Positions 1 through 6,158 of a stretch of DNA of 6,619 bases are shown here, one piece after another. Each line of letters starts with the position of its first letter. The first letter of the stretch is position 1. The notes beneath the pieces were generated by a model. That model saw only the letters and a list, made by a program, of their open reading frames with translations. It had not been told where the DNA came from and made no database searches. Source of the DNA: Bacteroidales bacterium (GTDB lineage Bacteria; Bacteroidota; Bacteroidia; Bacteroidales; UBA3824); contig JAFXMJ010000078.1 in the NCBI GenBank assembly GCA_017530465.1, forward strand, positions 1 through 6,619, given 5' to 3'. Both the position numbers and the translations under genes were made by a program.

Positions 1-103
1 CGGCATCCAACGAAAAACGCCAGCCTTCGTTGAAATTGTCATTCTGCTTGGCGCAGGATGCCATCAACGCTATTATAGGGATCCAAAGTAATGTCTTTTT
101 CAT
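1..103 (-). CDS. N-terminus of a lipoprotein, probably a glycoside hydrolase family 2 enzyme (partial)
   Basis: Only the first 34 codons are inside the window; the gene continues past base 1. The reading starts MKKTLLWIPIIALMASC: two lysines, a hydrophobic stretch (residues 5-15) and a lipobox M-A-S-C with the lipidated cysteine at 17, so the product should be a signal peptidase II lipoprotein on the cell envelope. After the cysteine come AKQND and then NFNEGWRFSLDA. The pattern F-N-x-G-W-x-F is typical of the start of the N-terminal sugar-binding domain of Bacteroidota GH2 enzymes (beta-galactosidase, beta-glucuronidase or beta-mannosidase type). The export and lipidation call is firm; the GH2 call is an inference from about a dozen residues, and the substrate cannot be told. 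The start is supported by a Bacteroidota-type promoter ending about 25 bp upstream (129-160). Confidence 0.72.
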   Translation of the reverse strand, partial: MKKTLLWIPIIALMASCAKQNDNFNEGWRFSLDA

Positions 104-128
104 ATTGCTGTCAAATTTTTATCCGAAA

Positions 129-160
129 CAAAGTTAAACTATTAGCAGCAATTACGCAAA
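129..160 (-). promoter_or_regulatory. Bacteroidota-type promoter of the lipoprotein gene
   Basis: On the minus strand there is a -33 box TTTG (157-160) and a -7 box TAACTTTG (129-136), separated by exactly 20 bp. This matches the TTTG / TAnnTTTG consensus of the Bacteroidota primary sigma factor. The implied start of transcription is near 122, leaving a leader of about 20 nt before the ATG at 103, with no obvious Shine-Dalgarno sequence, as is usual in this phylum. Confidence 0.75.
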
Positions 161-200
161 AAAATTATTCATTAAAACCATTTTTAATACACATATATAT

Positions 201-227
201 AAAAGGGTAGCCCTCACGGACTACCCT
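201..227 (-). terminator. Possible intrinsic terminator of the DUF2723 gene
   Basis: Read on the minus strand, AGGGTAG, a 10-nt loop and CTACCCT form a 7-bp hairpin followed by TTTTATATATATG. It lies about 165 bp past the stop of the DUF2723 gene and just before the promoter of the next minus-strand gene. The T tract is short and A-interrupted, and the hairpin is one arm of the larger palindrome 204-303, so a terminator role is plausible but not proven. Confidence 0.4.
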
Positions 228-303
228 TTGCGATAACGCGCCTTTGGCGCTACGAATAGCACCAAAGGTGCGACACCACCAAGGATAGTCCGTGAGGGCT
301 ATC
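204..303. repeat. Nested palindrome, BIME/REP-like intergenic element
   Basis: The outer arms tagccctcacggacta (208-223) and tagtccgtgagggcta (286-301) are perfect 16-bp reverse complements, and pairing resumes after one mismatch (225-228 with 281-284). The centre holds two small hairpins with 5-bp stems and 3-nt loops: GCGCC-TTT-GGCGC (238-250) and GCACC-AAA-GGTGC (259-271), which are also near complements of each other. Each outer arm folds on itself too (AGGGTAG 204-210 with CTACCCT 221-227; GATAG 284-288 with CTATC 299-303). Two inverted copies of a small imperfect palindrome flanking a spacer is the layout of REP pairs (BIMEs). It lies between two minus-strand genes and has no coding potential. 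The family is not one I can name; copy number cannot be judged from this window. Confidence 0.7.
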
Positions 304-355
304 TACCTATCATAAAATAACATTCCAATAATTGTTCACCCTTCGCGGATGCCCA

Positions 356-383
356 ATTATGCATTATGCATTATGAATTATGC
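356..383. repeat. Four tandem copies of a 7-bp unit (ATTATGC)
   Basis: Units ATTATGC, ATTATGC, ATTATGA and ATTATGC lie at 356-362, 363-369, 370-376 and 377-383, ending 5 bp outside the stop codon of the DUF2723 gene. The unit contains TGCAT/ATGCA symmetry, so the array is also partly self-complementary. Simple arrays of this type are seen in intergenic DNA of Bacteroidota; no function is known to me. Confidence 0.7.
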
Positions 384-388
384 ATTGA

Positions 389-3300
389 CTATTGCATCAT
401 CCCTGCATATTTCGTGTAAATATCGACGACCTTCTCCGCAGCATCCTCGGCTCCATTGTCGAGGAGTTGCTGTGCGAGGTAGCCTATTATCGAAAGTCCC
501 ATATTAAACTCGCGCTGCTCGTAGAATCCGTCGCGGCGGAGATCGTCGAGCCAGGAGAGTATCTGGTCGTATTCCTCAGCCATTTGCAGACAGATGGCAT
601 TGGCATCAGCAGCAAGCTCAGCAGAGTACATAGCGTTGATGACCGGAAGCATCGTGTAATCATACGAAACTTTCTCGGGAGGCATCAGAGTAAGACATTT
701 TTTGATGACTTCCTGAGCCTTCTGCTTGTCGCCCTCGGCAACGAGTTTCTCGGCAAGGCGCGACATCATGCCACGGATGTCCATAATGCTTATCTGGCGA
801 CGGTTGTTTTCCTCGATGATTACATCGGGCTCTTCCATACGTCCCCATTTAAACTTGTTCATCACATTGTCGTACATACGCTTGGTGTCGATTTCGCCAG
901 TCTCGTGGGCTTCGGGCTTCACCTCGTAGGGCACAATGCGGTAAGCAAAACCCTCGAGCCTCATATACTTGTCGAGGCTGAGATAATCGTTAGGGCTGCC
1001 ACTCGCAGCGAAATATACCGGACGCTCCCAATTGTTGGCGGCGAGGATGTCCATAATCACAAGGTCGCTCTTGGTGAAATAGTTTTTGGGAATGTCCCAA
1101 CGCAATTCACTCAATGCGCGGCTCTGATTGCTCTCGTCCAAGGTGCCGCATTTCAGGCAGTTTTGCTTGTTGACGGGGATGGAAATCTTTTTTGACGGTA
1201 TATAATTGTAACTATCGCCGTTGGGTATTGTCACCAAGTTCTCATCGTCGCCCGCCACAGTAAGTGCAAGATTAATAGGTGTGTACAACGAGCCAACCGT
1301 GTTCACAAGTGCGTCAGTGCGCTTTTTGATGCCGTCGATGCCTGCAGTATTGCCCGCTCCAAAGAACCTTTTTGCCATCTCGGGATTGGCGAGCTGGTTG
1401 ATTAACTTTGTAAACAACACTATACTTACATTGTCACTGCCGCCCGACACCTGCTTGAAATCGTTGGGGTATTTTTCAGCGAAGTCGGTGGTGGAAATCA
1501 ACTGCATAAAATCGTTGTATATGCTTGCATACTCCGGCGCAAGAGCGGCCTTGTTGTTGTCAAACTTTTCCTTCAAGAACCAGCCCTTTTGGTCGTTGCA
1601 AATCACGATGTTGCGCTTGTCCTGACGATACTTGGCGTAATTGAGCATCATCGGCACCGGCGCGCTCTCATATTTGCGCTCCTGGGTCTGCTTGATGTAC
1701 CAGTCGCAGCCAGCAAGAGAGAGGTTGACAACCCTGACGTCGCGCCTGATTCCCTCCACTTCCTGGCAGTACCACAAGGGGAAGGTGTCGTTGTCACCGA
1801 AAGTAAACAAAATTGCATTCGGAGCGCACGACTCGAGGTAGTTGGCGGCAAAATCGCGGCACGTGTAACGTCCCGACCTGTCGTGGTCGTCCCAATTTTG
1901 GGAAGCCATTTGGATGGGGACAAGCACCGCCAAGCAAGCTATCGCACCAGCCATCACCGGCGTAAGGATTTTCTTCTCGCCGCCGAGGTTTTGCAGCCAG
2001 TCCCATATTGCAAGCACACCAAGTCCGCACCAAATACAGAACGCATAGAACGAACCCGCGTACGCATAGTCACGTTCACGGGGCTGATACGGAGTCTGAT
2101 TGAGGTACACCACAATCGCAACGCCTGTCATTATGAAAAACATAAAGACTACGAAACAATTGCGCCCGTCATAATTGCAACTTATAAAAATGCCTAACAA
2201 TCCCAACAGCAACGGCAGCAAATAATACACGTTGCGACCGTGATTGTTGGCGTAACGGTCGGGCAGATTCTCGCCGCTTGCACCCTTGATGCCGTCTATC
2301 CAGTCGATGCCAGTAATCCAATTGCCATTGATATAACTACCCGCACCATTCTGCACGTCAGACTGTCGCCCAGCAAAATTCCACATAAAATACCTGAAGT
2401 ACATGTGTCCGAGCTGATACGTGAAGAAGAACCTCAAGTTTTGCCCGAATGTAGGACGGTCGGTCTCGTTGTTGAGTCCGCCCCATTGCTTGTAAACCTG
2501 GATGTGGCTGTCGGAATTGGAATACATCCTCGGGAAGAAGCCCTGATTCTTTTCGTCATATTTGTACTTGGGCGACGGCTTCTTGATTTTCAGGTACTTG
2601 CCATTGTCAGGGATGTAAGTGTACTCATCTTCGCTGCCCACTACGTCAGCCGTGAAGTAAGGGCCGTAGAAGAGCGGATTGTCGCCATATTGTTCGCGAT
2701 TGAGGTAGCTCAGAAGGCTGAAACCGTCGCTCGGCTGGTTTTCGTTGATGGGCGGATTGCTGAATGAGCGGATTACCGTCATCGCAAACGACATATAGCC
2801 AAGCATTATCATAAAAATCGCAAGTGCAATGGTATTCGCCAAGACCTTGCCTTTTTTGAACGACGTCCAAGCCCAATATCCGAGTCCACCCATCACCAAC
2901 AATACAAAGGTGATGATGCCCGAATAATACGGCAGTCCGAGTGTATTTACGAAATACAAATCGAAATACGCGCCGATATTGACAGTCTGAGGTATTATGA
3001 AATACAATACAAACGCCAATATCAACACCGACAATCCAAGTGCGAGCAATACGCCCTTGGTATTTCGGCTGTCATACTTTTTATAATAATATACAAGCAC
3101 AATTGCGGGTATAACGAGCAAGTTGAGCAAGTGGACGCCGATGCTAAGACCCATCAAATAAGCGATGAGGATAAGCCAACGGTTGGCATACGGCTCGTCG
3201 GCGTGTTCCTCCCAACGGAGAATCAGCCAAAATACAACAGCCGTAAAGAGGCTACTCATACTATAAACCTCAGCCTCCACAGCCGAAAACCACGCCGTGT

Positions 3301-3721
3301 CGCAGAATGTATAAATCAAACCGCCCACAACGCCGCTCGCGATGATGCCGATGGTCTCGCCGGCGTTGTAAGACGACTGCCTTACACCGTTATAATATCT
3401 GCGCTCCACAATCCTGCGGGCGATGTGCGTGATGCTCCAAAAGAGGAACAACGACGTAAAAGCCGCCGCAAGCACTGCGGTACAGTTCATCATCAACGCC
3501 ATACTTGCGTTGTCGGGCGCGAGCAGAGCCGCAACCCTACCAATAATCATCCACAAAGGTGCTCCCGGAGGGTGACCTACCTCCAATTTGACAGCGGTGG
3601 CAATAAACTCGCCACAGTCCCACCAGCTCGCGGTAGGCTCCACGGTCAATAGGTAACAGACAAGGGCAACAGCGAAAGTGCCCCACCCGATTACCCGGTC
3701 GTAAAACTTAAAATTGTTCAT
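389..3721 (-). CDS. DUF2723 multi-pass membrane protein, GT117/TMEM260-like protein O-mannosyltransferase candidate
   Basis: A complete 1110-residue protein. The N-terminal half is a GT-C-type membrane domain: a first membrane helix (about 12-27) is followed by the periplasmic motif WWDCGEF (33-39), whose Asp35 and Glu38 sit where GT-C enzymes keep their catalytic acids, then HPPGAP (50-55). Further family motifs are FSAVEAEVYS (145-154), GLSIGVHLLNLL (191-202), NREQYGD (341-347), PYQPRERDYAY (544-554), NWDDHDRSGRY (609-619) and FGDNDTFPLWY (641-651). I count about twelve hydrophobic helices: roughly eight or nine before residue 320, then near 498-515, 522-540, 556-576 and 588-605. Residues 610-1110 are soluble, presumably periplasmic, with a CxxC pair (Cys855, Cys858) and a helical TPR-like tail (about 985-1110). 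DUF2723 belongs with GT117 and human TMEM260, a protein O-mannosyltransferase; in Bacteroidota a role in O-glycosylating exported proteins from a polyprenol-linked sugar is inferred, not shown. The start is set by the promoter about 30 bp upstream. The gene is monocistronic here. Confidence 0.9.
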   Translation of the reverse strand: MNNFKFYDRVIGWGTFAVALVCYLLTVEPTASWWDCGEFIATAVKLEVGHPPGAPLWMIIGRVAALLAPDNASMALMMNCTAVLAAAFTSLFLFWSITHIARRIVERRYYNGVRQSSYNAGETIGIIASGVVGGLIYTFCDTAWFSAVEAEVYSMSSLFTAVVFWLILRWEEHADEPYANRWLILIAYLMGLSIGVHLLNLLVIPAIVLVYYYKKYDSRNTKGVLLALGLSVLILAFVLYFIIPQTVNIGAYFDLYFVNTLGLPYYSGIITFVLLVMGGLGYWAWTSFKKGKVLANTIALAIFMIMLGYMSFAMTVIRSFSNPPINENQPSDGFSLLSYLNREQYGDNPLFYGPYFTADVVGSEDEYTYIPDNGKYLKIKKPSPKYKYDEKNQGFFPRMYSNSDSHIQVYKQWGGLNNETDRPTFGQNLRFFFTYQLGHMYFRYFMWNFAGRQSDVQNGAGSYINGNWITGIDWIDGIKGASGENLPDRYANNHGRNVYYLLPLLLGLLGIFISCNYDGRNCFVVFMFFIMTGVAIVVYLNQTPYQPRERDYAYAGSFYAFCIWCGLGVLAIWDWLQNLGGEKKILTPVMAGAIACLAVLVPIQMASQNWDDHDRSGRYTCRDFAANYLESCAPNAILFTFGDNDTFPLWYCQEVEGIRRDVRVVNLSLAGCDWYIKQTQERKYESAPVPMMLNYAKYRQDKRNIVICNDQKGWFLKEKFDNNKAALAPEYASIYNDFMQLISTTDFAEKYPNDFKQVSGGSDNVSIVLFTKLINQLANPEMAKRFFGAGNTAGIDGIKKRTDALVNTVGSLYTPINLALTVAGDDENLVTIPNGDSYNYIPSKKISIPVNKQNCLKCGTLDESNQSRALSELRWDIPKNYFTKSDLVIMDILAANNWERPVYFAASGSPNDYLSLDKYMRLEGFAYRIVPYEVKPEAHETGEIDTKRMYDNVMNKFKWGRMEEPDVIIEENNRRQISIMDIRGMMSRLAEKLVAEGDKQKAQEVIKKCLTLMPPEKVSYDYTMLPVINAMYSAELAADANAICLQMAEEYDQILSWLDDLRRDGFYEQREFNMGLSIIGYLAQQLLDNGAEDAAEKVVDIYTKYAGMMQ

Positions 3722-3752
3722 TTATAAAATGCTTTTTATCTTTTTCAGACTG

Positions 3753-3784
3753 CAAAGGTAACAAGAATGACACATAATGGCAAA
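3753..3784 (-). promoter_or_regulatory. Promoter of the DUF2723 gene
   Basis: On the minus strand a -33 TTTG (3781-3784) and a -7 TACCTTTG (3753-3760) are 20 bp apart, matching the Bacteroidota consensus. Transcription should begin near 3746, about 25 nt before the ATG at 3721. It diverges from the tRNA promoter at 3801, with 16 bp between the two -33 boxes. Confidence 0.8.
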
Positions 3785-3800
3785 AAAAATACGAAAAAAA

Positions 3801-3832
3801 TTTGGCGGATTCAAAAATTGTCCCTACCTTTG
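3801..3832 (+). promoter_or_regulatory. Promoter of the tRNA-Gln gene
   Basis: TTTG (3801-3804) and TACCTTTG (3825-3832) are separated by 20 bp, identical in -7 sequence and spacing to the divergent promoter of the DUF2723 gene. The expected start near 3839 leaves a 5' leader of about 20 nt to be removed by RNase P. Confidence 0.8.
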
Positions 3833-3857
3833 CACCGCAAACAGCAAAAAATGGTAC

Positions 3858-3928
3858 AGACCTATGGTGCAATGGTAGCACAGCAGATTTTGGTTCTGTT
3901 AGTTGAGGTTCGAATCCTCATAGGTCTA
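3858..3928 (+). tRNA. tRNA-Gln (anticodon UUG)
   Basis: A 71-nt cloverleaf folds completely. The acceptor stem is AGACCTA (3858-3864) with TAGGTCT (3921-3927), with discriminator A at 3928. The D stem is GTGC/GCAC with a loop containing GGT. The anticodon stem is GCAGA/TCTGT, closed by one G-U pair, and the loop TTTTGGT puts TTG at positions 34-36, which reads CAA (and CAG by wobble). There is a 4-nt variable loop, and the T stem is TGAGG/CCTCA with loop TTCGAAT. The 3' CCA is not encoded (CAA follows), so it must be added by tRNA nucleotidyltransferase. It has its own promoter and terminator and stands alone. Confidence 0.96.
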
Positions 3929-3929
3929 C

Positions 3930-3963
3930 AAGCCCTGCGGCAGAAATGGCGCAGGGCTTTTTT
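3930..3963 (+). terminator. Intrinsic terminator of the tRNA-Gln gene
   Basis: AGCCCTGCG (3931-3939) and CGCAGGGCT (3950-3958) form a perfect 9-bp GC-rich stem (10 bp with A3930-T3959) around a 10-nt loop, followed by a run of T through 3963. It begins two bases after the tRNA. A much weaker second hairpin, ACAG/CTGT (3978-3981, 3988-3991) with a T7 run, follows and could act as a backup. Confidence 0.93.
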
Positions 3964-3994
3964 GTTGCATCCGAAATACAGAAATTGCTGTTTT

Positions 3995-4079
3995 TTTCTT
4001 TGCAAAGAAACATTTTACCCTAAAAAGTTTCTTTGCAAAGAAAGATTTTTGCAAAAAAGTTTCTTTATAAATAAAGATT
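3995..4079. repeat. Three 32-33-bp repeats with a TTTCTTTGCAAAGAAA palindrome core
   Basis: The 16-bp perfect palindrome TTTCTTTGCAAAGAAA occurs at 3995-4010 and again at 4028-4043. A third, decayed copy (TTTCTTTATAAATAAA) is at 4060-4075. Copies are spaced 33 and 32 bp. Around copies two and three the match extends to 26 bp (4022-4047 against 4054-4079) with three substitutions. The third copy overlaps the expected -33 region of the promoter for the downstream ATPase gene, so the array is placed like operator sites. Each half (TTTCTTTGC) also differs by one base from a TAnnTTTG promoter -7 box. Function is unknown. Confidence 0.75.
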
Positions 4080-4091
4080 AATGTATCTTTG
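4060..4091 (+). promoter_or_regulatory. Probable promoter of the AAA ATPase gene
   Basis: TATCTTTG (4084-4091) is a perfect -7 box. At 20 bp spacing the -33 position is TTTC (4060-4063), one base off TTTG, and belongs to the third repeat of the array 3995-4079. Transcription should start near 4098, giving a leader of about 22 nt before the ATG at 4121. The weak -33 box suggests low or regulated expression. Confidence 0.6.
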
Positions 4092-4120
4092 CAGTCGGAC
4101 AAACATAAAAAAGCTCTCAA

Positions 4121-5317
4121 ATGGAAACATTATTCTTAGCATACAACAGGCGATTGGAGGCTACCAACTGCGACTATATCAGATACTTGTACCCGTCTAT
4201 TGATTGGGACGAGCCACTTATTGGCATCAAAGGTGCACGTGGCGTTGGCAAGACTACTATGCTGCTCCAACACATCAAACTCGCCTTCCCAAACAGAAAC
4301 AATGCGTTCTACGTATCATTGGACAACATTTGGTTTAGCGGACACACACTGTTGGAGCTAACAGAATACCTTTATACACACGGAGTTACGCATATTTTCC
4401 TCGACGAAGTACACCGCTATCCCAATTGGATACGTGAAATCAAGAACATTTACGACAGTTACCCCGGACTTCACGTCGTATTTACCGGCTCGTCACTGTT
4501 GGAAATCGACAACGCAAAGGCAGACCTTTCGCGCCGCCTTAGGATGTACCATTTGGAAGGACTCTCGTTCCGTGAATATCTGTCAATCAACGTAATCGCT
4601 GATTTTAAGCCCGTTACGCTCGAAGAGATATTAACAAATCACACACAGATTGCCTCCGAAATTGCGGGCAAACTGAAAGTGATACCATACTTTGAAAAAT
4701 ACGTCGCGCAGGGCTACTACCCGTTTTTGCGCGAAACATCATCATTGGAGAGTTACAACGAAAGGATTCAGCAGGTAGTATCAACAATCATAGAAAACGA
4801 CATTCCCGCCATAGAAACCATTGAGTATGAAACGCTTCGTAAAGCCAAACGACTCCTCGTATTGTTGGCACAGATGACACCTTTCACGCTCAATGTCTCC
4901 TCGCTATGCGACGCGCTCGCCACCACGCGCAACCAACTCATCCGCCTTCTTGCATTGCTACACCGCTCCGCACTTCTACGATTGCTCTACATCGACGGCA
5001 AAGGTCTCAAAGCATTGGGCAAACCAGAAAAAATTCTTTTCAACAATCCCAACCTGATGCAAGCCTTGGCGAATCCCGCCGATGCCGGCGCAATACGCGA
5101 ATCGTTTTTTGCCGCGATGCTAAGTCAGTCGCACTCAACACAATACCCCAAGCAAGGAGATCTACTTGTTGATAGCAAATACCTCTTTGAAATAGGCGGT
5201 AAAGGCAAAAAATTCACTCAAATCAAGGACATTCCCAACAGTTTCGTCGCAGCAGACGAAATCGAAATCGGCTTCGGCAACAAGATTCCGTTGTGGGTGT
5301 TTGGAATGATGTATTAG
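4121..5317 (+). CDS. AAA+ ATPase with C-terminal DUF4143 domain
   Basis: A complete 398-residue protein, the usual length for the AAA_14 plus DUF4143 family. The Walker A motif is GARGVGKTT (38-46; Lys44 binds phosphate), and Walker B is HIFLDEVH (91-98) with Asp95 and Glu96. FTGSS (121-125) sits where a polar sensor-1 residue is expected, and R-L-x-MYHLEGLSFREYL (139-154) is the family signature after the ATPase core. FEKYVAQGYYPF (191-202) leads into the helical DUF4143 part. Residues about 220-330 resemble a winged-helix region, and the end (347-398) carries KYLFEIGGKGKKFTQIK and IGFGNKIPLWVFG, close to the typical family ending. Asp351, Glu357 and nearby lysines loosely recall a PD-(D/E)xK nuclease fold, which I treat as speculation. 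It has no signal peptide or membrane segment, so it is cytoplasmic. These ATPases are found in many copies in Bacteroidota genomes; no biochemical role is established. It stands alone between a tRNA gene and a convergent gene. Confidence 0.93.
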   Translation: METLFLAYNRRLEATNCDYIRYLYPSIDWDEPLIGIKGARGVGKTTMLLQHIKLAFPNRNNAFYVSLDNIWFSGHTLLELTEYLYTHGVTHIFLDEVHRYPNWIREIKNIYDSYPGLHVVFTGSSLLEIDNAKADLSRRLRMYHLEGLSFREYLSINVIADFKPVTLEEILTNHTQIASEIAGKLKVIPYFEKYVAQGYYPFLRETSSLESYNERIQQVVSTIIENDIPAIETIEYETLRKAKRLLVLLAQMTPFTLNVSSLCDALATTRNQLIRLLALLHRSALLRLLYIDGKGLKALGKPEKILFNNPNLMQALANPADAGAIRESFFAAMLSQSHSTQYPKQGDLLVDSKYLFEIGGKGKKFTQIKDIPNSFVAADEIEIGFGNKIPLWVFGMMY

Positions 5318-5412
5318 GATTCCTCTTTTGTGTTATCTACAATGACAGCAGATGAGTTTGCTTTCAACTTGCGGTTTGGGCTTGTAAAACTTAAATATTA
5401 TATCGTTATTTG
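5318..5412. other. Short intergenic gap between convergent genes
   Basis: These 95 bp separate the stop of the ATPase gene from the stop of the exported-protein gene. I find no strong hairpin with a T tract for either strand. The AT-rich stretch around 5390-5412 and the 12-bp palindrome AGTAAATTTACT (5420-5431, inside the end of the minus-strand gene) are the only notable sequence. Confidence 0.5.
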
Positions 5413-6141
5413 TTATCGTAGTAAATTTACTTTAACCTTTTTTGCAAGACCATTGAATCTATTAATCTCTGCATTTGTTAGAGACAAAGCGTTTTCAACA
5501 TATAATTTTCGGGCTTGATTCAACATTTCACGAGCCTTCCTTTTGTCACCTGTACCATACAAATCATACGCATAAGTTACATAGCCATTAAATTCTTTTT
5601 TAAATTCGTCAATACCATTCTGTTGACTTGTTTTTTGACTATTGTAATATGTGTAACCGTTGCTTGAACTTTGGCCATAATTATTACTTGAACTTTGATT
5701 GTTACTATAGCCTGGATGCTGATTATAATTATTGCTTGAACTTTGGTTATAATTATTACCCGGATGCTGATTGTAATTAATGTTAGAACTTTGGCTATTT
5801 GCCTTCTTTTTTGCCTCCTCAATTTGCTTCTTGTAGTTCAGCAATACGCTATTATCAATAAGATTATTGTTCCACCTTGCATTGAGTTGAATACAACGGT
5901 TGAGGTAGAGTTCCGCATTTGCGTACTCACCTTTACTATAATATTCATTAACTTTTTCCAACCATGCATATACTTGGTTTTCGGCTTGAATGTGTGCATT
6001 GGTAGCGGCCTGTGCCGGAGCCATAATTTCTTCGTATGTAAGAGGTTTGTACCTTGATGTAACTTTTACTCCTTGTGCCTGTGCTGTTACAACACCAAGC
6101 ACTAACGCAAAAAACATTAAGATTCTTCTCATATTCTGCAT
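5413..6141 (-). CDS. Exported protein of unknown function with Asn/Gln/Ser/Tyr-rich centre
   Basis: 242 residues. A Sec signal peptide is clear (RRILMFFALVLGVVTAQAQG, residues 5-24) with probable cleavage after AQA (20-22), and there is no lipobox cysteine, so the product is periplasmic, secreted or surface-associated. Met4 (6132) is an equally good start and gives a more typical signal peptide. Residues 30-113 are helical: RYKPLTYEEIMAPAQ, a TPR-like helix pair (YYSKGEYANAELYLNRCIQL, 67-86), then a charged coil (KKQIEEAKKKA, 104-114). Residues 115-175 are low complexity, with repeated Asn-Tyr-Asn-Gln, His-Pro-Gly and Ser-Ser-Ser blocks. Residues 177-242 form a second helical, TPR-like segment (DLYGTGDKRKAREMLNQARKLY, 193-214). 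The RYKPLTYEE opening is seen in other Bacteroidota exported hypotheticals; I know no function. The two TPR-like halves joined by a flexible linker suggest a scaffold or binding role, which is inference only. It is preceded by a long structured leader (6142-about 6415). Confidence 0.85.
   Translation of the reverse strand: MQNMRRILMFFALVLGVVTAQAQGVKVTSRYKPLTYEEIMAPAQAATNAHIQAENQVYAWLEKVNEYYSKGEYANAELYLNRCIQLNARWNNNLIDNSVLLNYKKQIEEAKKKANSQSSNINYNQHPGNNYNQSSSNNYNQHPGYSNNQSSSNNYGQSSSNGYTYYNSQKTSQQNGIDEFKKEFNGYVTYAYDLYGTGDKRKAREMLNQARKLYVENALSLTNAEINRFNGLAKKVKVNLLR
5656..5796 (-). repeat. Degenerate in-gene repeats encoding the Asn/Gln/Ser-rich linker
   Basis: On the plus strand the phrase (G/A)CTTGAACTTTGG and the phrase GGATGCTGATT(A/G)TAATTA recur in alternation. 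They encode alternating Ser-Ser-Ser-Asn-Asn-Tyr and Asn-Gln-His-Pro-Gly blocks (residues 116-162). The array is imperfect, with point changes that mostly keep the amino acid type, so it looks like old in-frame expansion. Confidence 0.7.
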
Positions 6142-6158
6142 TTGAATAATAGTTCAAC

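Noticed and set aside
392..3652. Several plus-strand open frames of 66-267 codons opposite the DUF2723 gene
   Set aside because: They mirror a gene with strong family motifs over its whole length, have no promoter or recognisable domains, and overlap each other in different frames.
3995..4079. Small CRISPR array
   Set aside because: The repeated unit makes up nearly the whole 32-33-bp period, leaving no unique spacers of normal length, and no cas genes are present.
3767..4081. Plus-strand open frame of 104 codons across the tRNA and the repeat array
   Set aside because: It runs through the tRNA-Gln, its terminator and the palindromic repeats; the lysine- and phenylalanine-rich end is just the translated A/T-rich repeats.
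3858..4120. tRNA-Gln as an integration site for a mobile element carrying the ATPase
   Set aside because: No second copy of the tRNA 3' end and no integrase or transposase are visible in the window.
5330..5518. Plus-strand open frame of 62 codons starting with GTG after the ATPase gene
   Set aside because: More than half lies antisense to the end of the exported-protein gene, it lacks a promoter or known motif, and the sequence is AT-driven.
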